From: JAIBJN01 sp963775395
GTDB taxonomy: Bacteria > Actinomycetota > Thermoleophilia > Gaiellales > Gaiellaceae
Assembly (NCBI GenBank): GCA_963775395.1
Contig: CAVZIX010000010.1
Coordinates: 1 to 41,325, forward strand
Length of the DNA: 41,325 bases
Direction of reading: 5' to 3'
Below, in pieces: positions 23,710-31,756 of this stretch (the first letter of the stretch is position 1; the number at the start of each line of letters is the position of its first letter). The notes beneath the pieces are model-generated. The model saw only the letters and a program-made list of their open reading frames with translations. It was not told the origin of the DNA and searched no databases. The translations under genes and the position numbers were made by a program.

Positions 23710-24683
23710 GCGAACAGCGCTCCCAGCTCCTCGCGCTCGGCCTCGGTCAGGGCAAGGTCGACGGCTTTGCGGCCGGGCTCGAGGTGCGCCGGGCGCCGGG
23801 GCCCGACCACCGCCGCCACCACGAGCGGGTGCGAGAGCACCCACGCGAGCGAGAGCGTCGCCATGTCGACGCCCCGTTCCTGCGCCGCGGCCTCGAGCGC
23901 GTCCAGGCCGTCGTACGTCTTCTCCTCCTCCAGGCCGCGGTACGGCTCGGGGCGCAGCGTCATGCGCGAGCCCTCGGGGTAGTCCTCGTTCCGGCGGTAC
24001 TTCCCCGTGAGCCAGCCGCCCGCGAGCGGGCTGAAGGGCGTGTATCCGAGACCGTGGCGAGCGCAGAGCTCGAGCACGCCGCCCTCGTCGTCCCGCTCCA
24101 GGAGGCTGTAGGAGTTCTGCACCCAGTCGAAGCGTACGAGCCCGCGCTCCTCGCTCGCCTGCAGTGACTCCTCGAGCTGTGCCGCGTCCACGTTGCTCGT
24201 CCCGACGGCGCCGACCTTGCCGGCGCGGACGAGCCCGTCGAGCGCCGCGAGCGTGTCGCCGACCGGCGTGTCCGGGTCGGGCTCGTGGATCAGGTAGAGG
24301 TCGACGCGCTCGACGCCGAGCCGCTCGAGGCTGCCCTCGATCTGGCGCCGGATGCGGTCCGGGGCGAGGCCGCGGTCGTTCGGGTCGCCCTCGACGGAGT
24401 GGAAGACCTTCGTCGAGAGCACGATCCGGTCGCGCACCTCGGAGCCGCGCTCGGCCAGCCAGCGACCGATTGCGCGCTCGCTGCGGCCGCCGCCGTAGGC
24501 GTCCGCCGTGTCGAAGAGCGTGATGCCCATCTCCCACGCCGCGTCCATGAGCGCGAAGGCCTCTTCCTCGCTCTCGCCCTGGCCGAAGAAGGCCGGCGAC
24601 GAGCCGATTCCCCCGAAGTTCCCGCAGCCGAGCGCGATGCGCGAGACCTCGATGCCCGTGCTGCCGAGTGTTCGGTAGTCCAC
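23706..24683 (-). CDS. Aldo/keto reductase
   Basis: This 325-residue TIM-barrel oxidoreductase has the full tetrad: Asp58 and Tyr63 in FDTADAYGGG, Lys92 in LSTKVF and His133 in LIHEPD. The C-terminal cofactor loop (VVGPRRPAHLEPG) is normal for NADPH binding. The start is GTG 24683 (reading VDYRTLGSTGIEVSR, the standard N-terminus). It is the first gene of the unit AKR, OCD-family, dehydratase-like, TrpB2. The start codon is only 24 bases from the start of the divergent dioxygenase-like gene, so the promoters overlap and leaders must be very short. Confidence 0.92.
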   Translation of the reverse strand: MDYRTLGSTGIEVSRIALGCGNFGGIGSSPAFFGQGESEEEAFALMDAAWEMGITLFDTADAYGGGRSERAIGRWLAERGSEVRDRIVLSTKVFHSVEGDPNDRGLAPDRIRRQIEGSLERLGVERVDLYLIHEPDPDTPVGDTLAALDGLVRAGKVGAVGTSNVDAAQLEESLQASEERGLVRFDWVQNSYSLLERDDEGGVLELCARHGLGYTPFSPLAGGWLTGKYRRNEDYPEGSRMTLRPEPYRGLEEEKTYDGLDALEAAAQERGVDMATLSLAWVLSHPLVVAAVVGPRRPAHLEPGRKAVDLALTEAEREELGALFA

Positions 24684-24707
24684 CGAGCGGGAAGTATCCT
24701 GCACCGG
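24684..24707. promoter_or_regulatory. 24-base divergent start region, leaderless promoters likely
   Basis: Only 24 bases separate the GTG of the aldo/keto reductase and the ATG of the dioxygenase-like gene. On the plus strand TATCCT (24695-24700) lies seven bases before the ATG, with TTCGGT 18 bases further up as a weak -35 inside the other gene. No Shine-Dalgarno fits. The two operons must share promoter DNA and so be linked in control. Confidence 0.5.
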
Positions 24708-25424
24708 ATGAGCGAGCACGTGACCGAGGAGGAGTTCGCGCCGATCCTGCCGGGGCCGGGGGAGAGCGACTACGAGCGCTACCTCCGCACGGACGAGCTC
24801 CTCGCCCTCCAGAAGACGCCCGAGGAGATGAGCCACCGCGACGAGCTCCTCTTCCAGACGACGCACCAGTCGCAGGAGCTCTGGCTCAAGCTCGCCTGCT
24901 TCGAGGTCGAGACCGCGACCGAGCACATGGAGCGCGGCGAGCTGGCCGCGGCCATCCGGCTTCTGCGCCGCGCGACCAAGTGCCTCGAGCTCCTTGCCGA
25001 CCAGCTCCACATGCTCGAGCACATGTCCCCGTGGGAGTACCAGGAGGTGCGCCGGGTCCTCGGGCACGGAAGCGGCTTCGACTCGCCCGGGTTCAGGCGG
25101 GTGCGCGAGGTCTCGCCGCTGCTCGGCCAGGCCTTCCACGAGCTCCTCCGCGAGAAGGGCATCACCGTCGTCGAGATGTATCAGCGCGGCCGCGAGTTCG
25201 AGGAGCTCTACCAGCTCGCCGAGCTCCTGATCGAGTGGGACGAGCGCCTCACGCTCTGGCGCGTGCACCACTACAAGCTCGTCGAGCGCATCATCGGCGA
25301 TGCGGTCGTGGGCACGCAGGGAACTCCTGTCGAGGTGCTCGGCAACCTCGTTCACAAGAGCCGTTACCCGGAGCTCTGGCGCGCCCGCAACGAGCTCACC
25401 GCTCTCTCGCAGGCCGAAGACTGA
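24708..25424 (+). CDS. Tryptophan 2,3-dioxygenase-like heme protein
   Basis: This 238-residue all-helical protein belongs to the TDO superfamily. The N-terminal LLFQTTHQSQELWLK (about 48-61) carries His53, which matches the active-site His of TDO; GSGFDSPGFR (121-130) contains the substrate-carboxylate Arg; WRVHHYKLVERIIG (184-197) supplies His188, the expected heme ligand. It is shorter than typical bacterial TDO (about 280-300). The usual GTGGSSG loop, which contacts the substrate amino and carboxylate groups, is GTQGTPV here (202-208), so the substrate may differ from L-tryptophan (other superfamily members hydroxylate or oxygenate tryptophan or tyrosine derivatives). It is probably leaderless and faces the kynureninase-like gene convergently. 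Confidence 0.88.
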   Translation: MSEHVTEEEFAPILPGPGESDYERYLRTDELLALQKTPEEMSHRDELLFQTTHQSQELWLKLACFEVETATEHMERGELAAAIRLLRRATKCLELLADQLHMLEHMSPWEYQEVRRVLGHGSGFDSPGFRRVREVSPLLGQAFHELLREKGITVVEMYQRGREFEELYQLAELLIEWDERLTLWRVHHYKLVERIIGDAVVGTQGTPVEVLGNLVHKSRYPELWRARNELTALSQAED

Positions 25425-25425
25425 C

Positions 25426-25446
25426 CAAGTAACAAAGTGTTACTTG
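25426..25446. terminator. AT-rich 9-bp hairpin between convergent genes
   Basis: CAAGTAACA (25426-25434) and TGTTACTTG (25438-25446) are perfect complements with an AAG loop, directly after the dioxygenase-like stop (25424) and 15 bases from the kynureninase-like stop (25462). It is probably a bidirectional terminator, although its AT-rich palindrome in GC-rich DNA would also suit an operator. Confidence 0.55.
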
Positions 25447-25461
25447 CGAGGTTCGTGGGCC

Positions 25462-26625
25462 TCAGGCCAGGAGGTCTCGGTGGCGCGCGAGCGCGGCGAC
25501 GACCGCCGCGACGTCCTCGCTCGTGTTGTAGCCGTGGAAGGAGACGCGGAGGTTGCCCGCGCGTGACGACGTCACGATGCCATCGTCCTGGAGGGCGGCG
25601 ACCAGCGCGTGCTCGTCGGTGGAGGCGATCGCGACGAGCGGGCCCTTGCGCTCGGGCTCGCGCGGGGTGACCACGCGGCCACCCAGCTCGTCCACGCCGT
25701 CGGCGAGCTGCTCGGTCAGGCTGCGAATGTGCTCCTGAGCCTCGGCCACGCCGATCTCCTGGACGAGCTCGAGGCCTGCGATCCCCGCGTAGATGCTCGG
25801 AATCGGCGGTGTCCCGTGCTCGAAGCGGCGGGCCGTCGGCGCGGGCGAGTAGTCGTAGATGTCCATCTGGAAGATGTCCTCGTCGGCGAACCAACCCGTG
25901 CTGGTCGGGCGGATGCGCTCGATGAGCTCCTGCCGGCAGTAGAGGAACGCGAGCCCGGCCGAGCCGAGCAGGTACTTGACCGTTCCGGCGGCGAGGAAGT
26001 CGACGTCGAGCGCGCGCACGTCGATCGGAATCGCGCCGGCGGCCTGGTAGGCGTCGACGAGGACGAGCGCTCCGCGCTCGTGCGCGAGCCGGACGACTCC
26101 CTCGACGTCCACGCGGCTGCCGTTGCGGTAACAGGTGTGGGTCACCGCGACCAGCGCCGTCTCCTCGTCGATCGCCTCCTCGAAGCGCTCCAGCGGGATG
26201 GTGGAGTCGTCGTCCTGCGGCACGTGGACGACGCTCCGGCCGCGCTGCTCCTGCGCGTGCGCGATCTGGCCGACGGTGGGGAACTCGAAGTCGGAGATGA
26301 CGATCTTCGAGCGGCCCTCCTCGAAGCGAAGCCCGGACATGAGCGCGCTGACCCCGGCGGAGAGCGAGGTCGTGACCGCCACCTCGTCGGCGTCTGCACC
26401 CACGAGCCCCGCGAAGGCCGCGCGCACGGTCTCGGCGCGCTCGACCCAGTACTCCCAGGGTGCGCCCTTCTCGTCCCAGTCGTGGAGATAGGCCTCGTAG
26501 GCCGCGCGCACGGAGTCCGAGAGCGCGCCCTGCGAGCAGCTGTTCACGTAGACGAGCCGTTCCAGGATCGGGAAGCGGTGGCGGATGCGGGCCGGCAGTA
26601 CTTCGGTGGCGACCCTAGCGGCCAA
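25462..26625 (-). CDS. Kynureninase-like PLP enzyme (aminotransferase class V)
   Basis: This 387-residue fold-type I PLP enzyme has Lys217 in AAGTVKYLLGSAG as the Schiff-base lysine and Asp191 in LVDAYQAAGAIP contacting the PLP pyridine nitrogen. The V-x-K-Y-L-x-G pattern and HTCYRNGSRVD are closer to the kynureninase / class V branch than to NifS, and no catalytic cysteine loop is evident. With a TDO-like neighbour, cleavage of a kynurenine-type substrate is a reasonable but unproven idea; a desulfurase or other lyase remains possible. The TTG start at 26625 is chosen because AGGAAGG sits six bases upstream and no ATG/GTG fits; it overlaps the livF end by 11 bases. It is the last gene of the transporter operon. 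Confidence 0.87.
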   Translation of the reverse strand: MAARVATEVLPARIRHRFPILERLVYVNSCSQGALSDSVRAAYEAYLHDWDEKGAPWEYWVERAETVRAAFAGLVGADADEVAVTTSLSAGVSALMSGLRFEEGRSKIVISDFEFPTVGQIAHAQEQRGRSVVHVPQDDDSTIPLERFEEAIDEETALVAVTHTCYRNGSRVDVEGVVRLAHERGALVLVDAYQAAGAIPIDVRALDVDFLAAGTVKYLLGSAGLAFLYCRQELIERIRPTSTGWFADEDIFQMDIYDYSPAPTARRFEHGTPPIPSIYAGIAGLELVQEIGVAEAQEHIRSLTEQLADGVDELGGRVVTPREPERKGPLVAIASTDEHALVAALQDDGIVTSSRAGNLRVSFHGYNTSEDVAAVVAALARHRDLLA

Positions 26626-27337
26626 GGTAGGCCTTCCTGAGGTCTTCGTGGGCGAGGAGCGCGTCGGCCCGGTCGGCCAGGACGACGTTGCCCGTCTGGA
26701 GGACATAGCCGCGGTCGGCGATCCCGAGGGAGACGTTGGCGTTCTGCTCGACGACGAGGATGGCGACTCCTGTCTCGTGTACCTGCTTGATGATCTCGAA
26801 GTTCTTCTCTACGAGGATAGGGGCGAGGCCCATCGACGGCTCGTCCATGAGCAAAAGACGAGGTCGGGACATGAGCGCGCGGCCCATCGCGAGCATCTGC
26901 TGCTCCCCGCCCGAGAGCGTCCCAGCGAGCTGCGAGCGGCGCTCGTAGAGGAGCGGGAAGAGGTCGTAGACGCGCTGGTAGTCCTCGGCCAGGTCGTCCT
27001 TGCGCAGGTACGCGCCCATCTCGAGGTTCTCGAGGACGGTCATGGGTGCGAACACGCGGCGGTTCTCGGGCACGATCGCCATGCCGCATCCGACCCGGTA
27101 GCTCGTCGAGCGGTCGGTCACGTCCTCCCCGGCGAACTCGACCCGCCCGCTGCGGGGCGTGACGAGGCCGAGGATCGTCTTCAGGGTCGTCGACTTCCCT
27201 GACGCGTTGCCGCCGAGCAGGCACACGAGCTCGCCGGTCCCGACCTCGAGCGAGACGCCCTGGAGAATGTGGATCTGCCCGTAGTAGGTGTTGATCTCGT
27301 CGAGGCGGAGCAGCGGTTGCGGGCTGACGTCGTTCAC
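26615..27337 (-). CDS. livF: LIV-type ABC transporter ATPase
   Basis: This 240-residue ATPase has Walker A GGNASGKST (42-50), signature TLSGGEQQM, Walker B RLLLMDEPSMGLAP and the switch His replaced by Gln (VVEQNA), as is normal for LivF. It lies in the cytoplasm and powers the LivHM permease. The GTG at 27337 overlaps the livG stop (GTGA), with GAGG seven bases upstream. It is followed immediately by the kynureninase-like gene. Confidence 0.95.
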   Translation of the reverse strand: MNDVSPQPLLRLDEINTYYGQIHILQGVSLEVGTGELVCLLGGNASGKSTTLKTILGLVTPRSGRVEFAGEDVTDRSTSYRVGCGMAIVPENRRVFAPMTVLENLEMGAYLRKDDLAEDYQRVYDLFPLLYERRSQLAGTLSGGEQQMLAMGRALMSRPRLLLMDEPSMGLAPILVEKNFEIIKQVHETGVAILVVEQNANVSLGIADRGYVLQTGNVVLADRADALLAHEDLRKAYLGR

Positions 27338-28131
27338 TCTTCGGCCTCTTCCCTGACGGCCTTCGCCCCGAGATAGGCCTCGATCACGCGCTCGTCGGTG
27401 GCCACCTGCTCGAAGGTCCCCTCCGCGATCTTGACGCCGTGGTCCAGCGCGACGACGCGGTCGGAGATGCCCTCGACGACATGCATGTCGTGCTCGATGA
27501 CGAGGATCGTGTAGCCGCCTTCGGTGCGGAGCCGCGCGATCAGATCGGTGATCTCGTGCGTCTCGACGGGGTTCATCCCGGCCGCGGGCTCGTCGAGCAG
27601 CAGCATGCGCGGCTGCGTCCCAGTCGCCCGCGCGACCTCCAACCGGCGGCGGTTCGCGTATGACAGGCTGTAGGCCGGCTGTTCCATCCGGTAGCCGATC
27701 AGGCGCTTGCCGAAGAACGCGAGGCGCTCCTCCGCCAGGGCTTCGACCTCCTTCTCCTCGCGGCGCGAGCCCGGCGTGCGGAGCGCGGACTGCCACCAGC
27801 GCGCCTTCGTCTTCCCGTAGGTCGCCGCCATGACGTTCTCCTTCACCGTCATGTTCAGGAAGAGCCGGAGCGTCTGGAAGGTGCGGGCGATGCCGAGGTT
27901 CGCGATCTTGTGCGGCTCCATCCCGACGATGCTCGTGCCGCCGAAGACGATGTCGCCGTCGTCGGGGCGGTAGATGCCCGTGACGAGGTTGAAGAGCGTC
28001 GTCTTGCCGGCGCCGTTCGGGCCGATGACGCTCACGATCTCGCCCTCGTTGACCGTCAGGTCGAGGTGCCCGATCACCTGGAGCCCGCCGAACCCCTTGC
28101 TGACGTCCTTGAACTCGAGGAGCGCGGCCAT
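27334..28131 (-). CDS. livG: LIV-type ABC transporter ATPase
   Basis: This 265-residue ATPase has Walker A GPNGAGKTT (37-45), Walker B RMLLLDEPAAGMNP and switch His in VIEHDM, plus the LivG-specific C-terminal extension (GVKIAEGTFEQVATDERVIEAYLG). The signature motif is unusual: LSYANRRRLEVARA, where LivG normally has LSYGQQRRLEIARA, so the Gly-Gln of the signature is Ala-Asn. The ATG at 28131 shares one base with the livM stop (TGATG). Confidence 0.94.
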   Translation of the reverse strand: MAALLEFKDVSKGFGGLQVIGHLDLTVNEGEIVSVIGPNGAGKTTLFNLVTGIYRPDDGDIVFGGTSIVGMEPHKIANLGIARTFQTLRLFLNMTVKENVMAATYGKTKARWWQSALRTPGSRREEKEVEALAEERLAFFGKRLIGYRMEQPAYSLSYANRRRLEVARATGTQPRMLLLDEPAAGMNPVETHEITDLIARLRTEGGYTILVIEHDMHVVEGISDRVVALDHGVKIAEGTFEQVATDERVIEAYLGAKAVREEAEE

Positions 28132-29570
28132 CAGATCGGGTTCTCCACGCGCGGCGTTCCCAGGAGGCCCTGCGGGCGCTTGGTCATCATGGCGACGAGG
28201 ATGGCGCCGAAGAGCAGCTGGCGGGTGACGCTCGGCTCGGTGACAAGTCGGTTCTCCCAGACGAACGCGGCCAGGTAGATCGTCGGGATCAGGAGGAGCA
28301 TGCGGGACTCCCCGCGCAGCTGGGTCAGGATCAGCACCGCGGCGACGAGGAAGACGAACGAGAAGTTGACGAGCGTCTCGTGGTCGTCGATGACGAGGAC
28401 CCAGGAGTCCAACAGGCCGCCGAGCCCGCCGTCCTCGACCCCCACCACGAGGTCGGGCCAGATGAGCGCGACGATCTCGTGGACCGCAAAGCCGAAGACG
28501 ATGACGGCGGCGACGATCCCCGCGACGCGCTTCCACGGGCGCACGACGATCAGGAGCGACGCGATCAGGACGCCGTAGAACAGGTACCTCGCGTTCTCCG
28601 GGGTGCGCAGGATCTCTGGCACGGCGGCGATGATGATCGCCCCGAGCACGGCGCCCGAGATCGAGCCGGCACCTCCGAGGATGAGGGCGGCGTAGATCAT
28701 GATCAGGAGCGCCACCTCGAAGTTCTGCGGGAAGACGCCTGTCTGCACGGCCGCGAAGACCGAGCCGGTCAGTCCCGCGACCGCGGCGCCCATCGCGAAC
28801 GCGAGCAGCTTCAGCCGGTTGACCGGAGTGGTCATGAGCTCTGCGGCAAGTGGGTCCTCGCGGGAGGCGCGCCAGCCGCGACCGGTCCGCGACTCGTTGA
28901 TGTAGTAGAGCCCGACCACGACCACCGCGAAGATGGCGAGCAGCAGGAAGTAGTAGTCCCGCGTTTGCTCGAAGTCGATCGTGAAGATCCGCATGTCGTC
29001 GATGCCGGGGATGCCGTTCGGGCCGCCGGTCACGTCGAGCGGCTCGTCCGACCACGGCGGAGTGAGCCGGTCGAGGTTGAGCATCAGCTCGACGAAGATC
29101 TGTGCGAAGAAGAGCGTCGTGATGGCGAGGTAATCGCCGACGAGGCGCCAGGACGGCAGCCCGAGAAGGAGGCCCAGTAGCGCCGAGGCCGTGATCACGA
29201 TCGGGATCACGAGCTCCGTGGGCAGATGGAGGTCGAACTGGCTCGACGAGAGCCACGCATACATGTAGGCGCCGAAGCCGTAGAAGGCGACGTAGCCCAG
29301 GTCGAGGAGACCGGCCCAGCCGACGACGATGTTGAGGCCGAGCGCGAGCAAAGCGAACAGGAGCACGTTGACGCCGACGCGGATCAGGAAGTCCGAGTCG
29401 GCGACGGACGGGAAGAACGGGAAGATCGCGCAGATCGCCAGAAAGGCGAAGAAGCGCGGCCCCGGCCCGACCCTGTCGAAGGCTTTGCGCGCCGGCCCGG
29501 TGAAGCCCGTGTAGTACTCGCTGCGGAGCTCCTGCTGCTCGACCCAGTCGTCGCTGCCGATGCGCGACAT
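28131..29570 (-). CDS. livM: LIV-type ABC transporter permease
   Basis: This 479-residue inner-membrane permease has about ten hydrophobic segments. LGLNIVVGWAGLLDLGYVAFYGFGAY (about 77-102) and the cytoplasmic EAA-like loop SRTGRGWRASREDPLAAELM (about 230-249), which contacts the ATPases, are typical of LivM. It is longer than most LivM (about 320-430); the extra region lies in the last 120 residues (additional helices around 360-460) and in the periplasmic loop. It begins three bases after the livH stop. Confidence 0.94.
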   Translation of the reverse strand: MSRIGSDDWVEQQELRSEYYTGFTGPARKAFDRVGPGPRFFAFLAICAIFPFFPSVADSDFLIRVGVNVLLFALLALGLNIVVGWAGLLDLGYVAFYGFGAYMYAWLSSSQFDLHLPTELVIPIVITASALLGLLLGLPSWRLVGDYLAITTLFFAQIFVELMLNLDRLTPPWSDEPLDVTGGPNGIPGIDDMRIFTIDFEQTRDYYFLLLAIFAVVVVGLYYINESRTGRGWRASREDPLAAELMTTPVNRLKLLAFAMGAAVAGLTGSVFAAVQTGVFPQNFEVALLIMIYAALILGGAGSISGAVLGAIIIAAVPEILRTPENARYLFYGVLIASLLIVVRPWKRVAGIVAAVIVFGFAVHEIVALIWPDLVVGVEDGGLGGLLDSWVLVIDDHETLVNFSFVFLVAAVLILTQLRGESRMLLLIPTIYLAAFVWENRLVTEPSVTRQLLFGAILVAMMTKRPQGLLGTPRVENPI

Positions 29571-29573
29571 CGC

Positions 29574-30503
29574 TCAGACCTTCTTCAGCACCGGCGAGCC
29601 GAGGAGCCCGGTCGGGCGGACGAGGAGGATGACGATGAGGATCCCGAAGACGATCAGGTTCTGGAACGTCGACGAGATGTAGCCGGTCGAGAACGACTCG
29701 GCGAGCCCGATGATCAGCCCGCCGAGCATCGCGCCGGGGATGTTCCCGATGCCGCCGATGACCGCCGCGGTGAAGCCCTTGAGCCCGGCGGTGAAGCCCA
29801 TGAGGTGGAAGACGCGCTCGAAGACGAGCCCGAACATCACGCCGGCGGCGCCTGCGAGCGCTGACCCGATGAAGAACGTGGCCACGATGACCTTGTCGGG
29901 GTCGATCCCCATCATGGCCGCGGCCTCACGGTCGTAGGAGACCGCGCGCATCGCCTTCCCCAGACGGGTTCGGCTCACGAGGACGGTCAGGGCGATCATG
30001 AGCCCGATCGTCGAGACGATCACGAGGATGCGCGTGAGCGAGATGTGCAAAGGGCCGGCGTCGATTCGGCCGGTCGTGTCGATCGGGATCAGCTGCGGCG
30101 TGTCGTAGGTGCGGAACTGCGCCGTGAAGAGCAGGAGCGCGCTCGCCTGGAGGAAGAAGGAGACGCCGATCGCGCTGATCAGCGGAGCGATGCGGGGAGC
30201 GTTGCGAAGCGGCCGGTAGGCGTAGCGCTCGATCACGACTCCGAGCAGGCCGGCGCCGAGCATGGCCGCCAGGAACATGATCACGAGCAGGGGAGCGACC
30301 GGGATCGACGGCGAGGCCGCGCCCCCGAGCGCGCTCAGCACGAAGTACCCGATGAACGCGCCGAACATGTAGACCTCGCCGTGGGCGAAGTTGAGGAGCT
30401 TGAGGATCCCGTAGACCATCGAGTAGCCCAGCGCGATGAGGGCGTAGACGCTCCCCAGGGTCAGCCCGTTCACAAGCTGCTGAACGAAGAAGTCGACGTC
30501 CAT
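29574..30503 (-). CDS. livH: LIV-type ABC transporter permease
   Basis: This 309-residue permease has eight hydrophobic segments. The N-terminal VNGLTLGSVYALIALGYSMVYGILKLLNFAHGE (about 11-43) is a family hallmark, as is SRTRLGKAMRAVSYDREAAAMMGI (about 181-204), the coupling loop. AAGG ACCCCG before the ATG provides a ribosome site. A perfect 15-bp hairpin separates it from the SBP gene upstream, which would lower its expression relative to the binding protein. Confidence 0.95.
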   Translation of the reverse strand: MDVDFFVQQLVNGLTLGSVYALIALGYSMVYGILKLLNFAHGEVYMFGAFIGYFVLSALGGAASPSIPVAPLLVIMFLAAMLGAGLLGVVIERYAYRPLRNAPRIAPLISAIGVSFFLQASALLLFTAQFRTYDTPQLIPIDTTGRIDAGPLHISLTRILVIVSTIGLMIALTVLVSRTRLGKAMRAVSYDREAAAMMGIDPDKVIVATFFIGSALAGAAGVMFGLVFERVFHLMGFTAGLKGFTAAVIGGIGNIPGAMLGGLIIGLAESFSTGYISSTFQNLIVFGILIVILLVRPTGLLGSPVLKKV

Positions 30504-30522
30504 CGGGGTCCTTGTGGCCGGT

Positions 30523-30557
30523 CAGCCGTGCGGCCCCGCGTGGGGGCCGCACGGCTG
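30523..30557 (-). terminator. Perfect 15-bp hairpin between SBP and permease genes
   Basis: Arms 30523-30537 and 30543-30557 are exact complements with a 5-base loop, 13 bases after the SBP stop and 19 bases before the livH start. Such hairpins after a binding-protein gene commonly stabilise its mRNA or partly terminate transcription, giving excess SBP. No T-tract is present, so attenuation or mRNA protection is favoured over full termination. Confidence 0.7.
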
Positions 30558-30570
30558 GGTCCGGGATCGA

Positions 30571-31756
30571 CTATTCGACGAGCTGGTAGCTCCCGTCGTC
30601 CTGCACCTGGAAGATGAAGAACGTCGCGTCCTGGATGTCGCCGTTCTCCGTGAAGGCGATCGGCTGGCCCAGGATCGACTCCGGGAGGTCGGTCTGGTCC
30701 ATCTGCTCGAGGATCGCCTCGCGGCTCGGCTCCTCGCCGCCCTCGCAGACGGCCGTGGCCGCCTCCATCACGACGGTGGTCGCCGCGAAGGTGGGCGGTC
30801 CGAAGGTGCCGAAGTCGCCGTACTCGTCCTCGAACGCGGCCACCATGTCCTGGATGGCCGGATCGTCGAGGCCCGTGATGTCGGGCGCGAACGACGAGAC
30901 GTACGACCCGGCGATCTTGAAGTCGTCCGGCGAGAAGAGGCCGTCCGACCCGAAGATGACCGCGTCCTTCTGCTGCTCGGCGAGCTGGTTGCCGAAGAGC
31001 TGTGCGTTGGCCGCCACCTGCCACGGCAGGAAGATCACGTCCGTGTCGTCGGCGACCGCCGAGACGAGGGACGAGAAGTCCGTCTGGTCCTGGCTGACCG
31101 ACTCGCGGGTGACCGTGGCGCCGCCGTCTTCGAGGGCGGCGGTCGTCGAGTCGGCGAGGCCCGTCGAGTACGAGCTCTGGTCGTCGATGATGAGCACGTT
31201 CTGCGCCCCGAGCTCCTCGACCATGTACGTCGCGTCGGTGGGGCCCTGGTCGGCGTCGGTCGGCACGACCCGGTAGAAGGTCTCGTAGTCCTCCGTCAGG
31301 TTCGTGGCCGTCGCGGAGGGCGAGATGAAGGCCATGCTGGCGTCGGCGTAGATCCCTCCGACAGCGTCGACCTCCTGGCTGCCCGCAGGCCCGACGACGG
31401 CGACGATCGCGTCGTTGTCGACGAACTGCGGCGCGACCACCGAGGCCTGCGCGGGGTCGAGCTGCGTGTCGCCCTCGACGAGCTCGAAGGTCGTGCCGTG
31501 CTCCTCGTTGAACGTGTCCACCGCGAACTTCGCCCAGTTCAGCTGCTCCTGCCCGATCGCGGCCACGTCGCCGGTGAACGGCCCCATGATCCCGATCGAC
31601 GCCGCCGCAGTCGACCATCGCCACGCCGGTGTCGCCGTCCGTCGTCTCGGGGGCCGCGGCGCCGTCGTCATCGTCGTCGTCGCCGCCGCAGGCGGTCGCC
31701 GCGACCGCAAGCGCGGCGACAAGCGCCAGCAGAAGCCAGAAACGGGGGGTCTTCAT
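30571..31756 (-). CDS. livJ: LIV-type amino-acid/amide-binding lipoprotein, frameshifted near 31605
   Basis: Two frames together encode a periplasmic-binding-protein-like lipoprotein. From the ATG at 31756 (GAGGAGG seven bases upstream) comes a lipoprotein signal with lipobox VAATAC, an Asp-rich linker (six Asp) and VAMVDCGG. The mature domain continues in the frame one base on: SIGIMGPFTGDVAAIGQEQL, the standard start of the fold, through VIAVVGPAGS and FGPPTFAATTVVMEA to the C-terminus QVQDDGSYQLVE. One surplus base at about 31600-31615 (in a GCGGCGG run) explains the break; the joined product is about 394 residues. It captures the transporter substrate outside the membrane. The ATG overlaps the bicupin stop (ATGA). 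Confidence 0.82.

Noticed and set aside
24708..26625. Standard kynurenine pathway for NAD or anthranilate
   Set aside because: No kynurenine formamidase or monooxygenase is present, and the TDO-like loop is altered, so only a kynurenine-like scheme is suggested.
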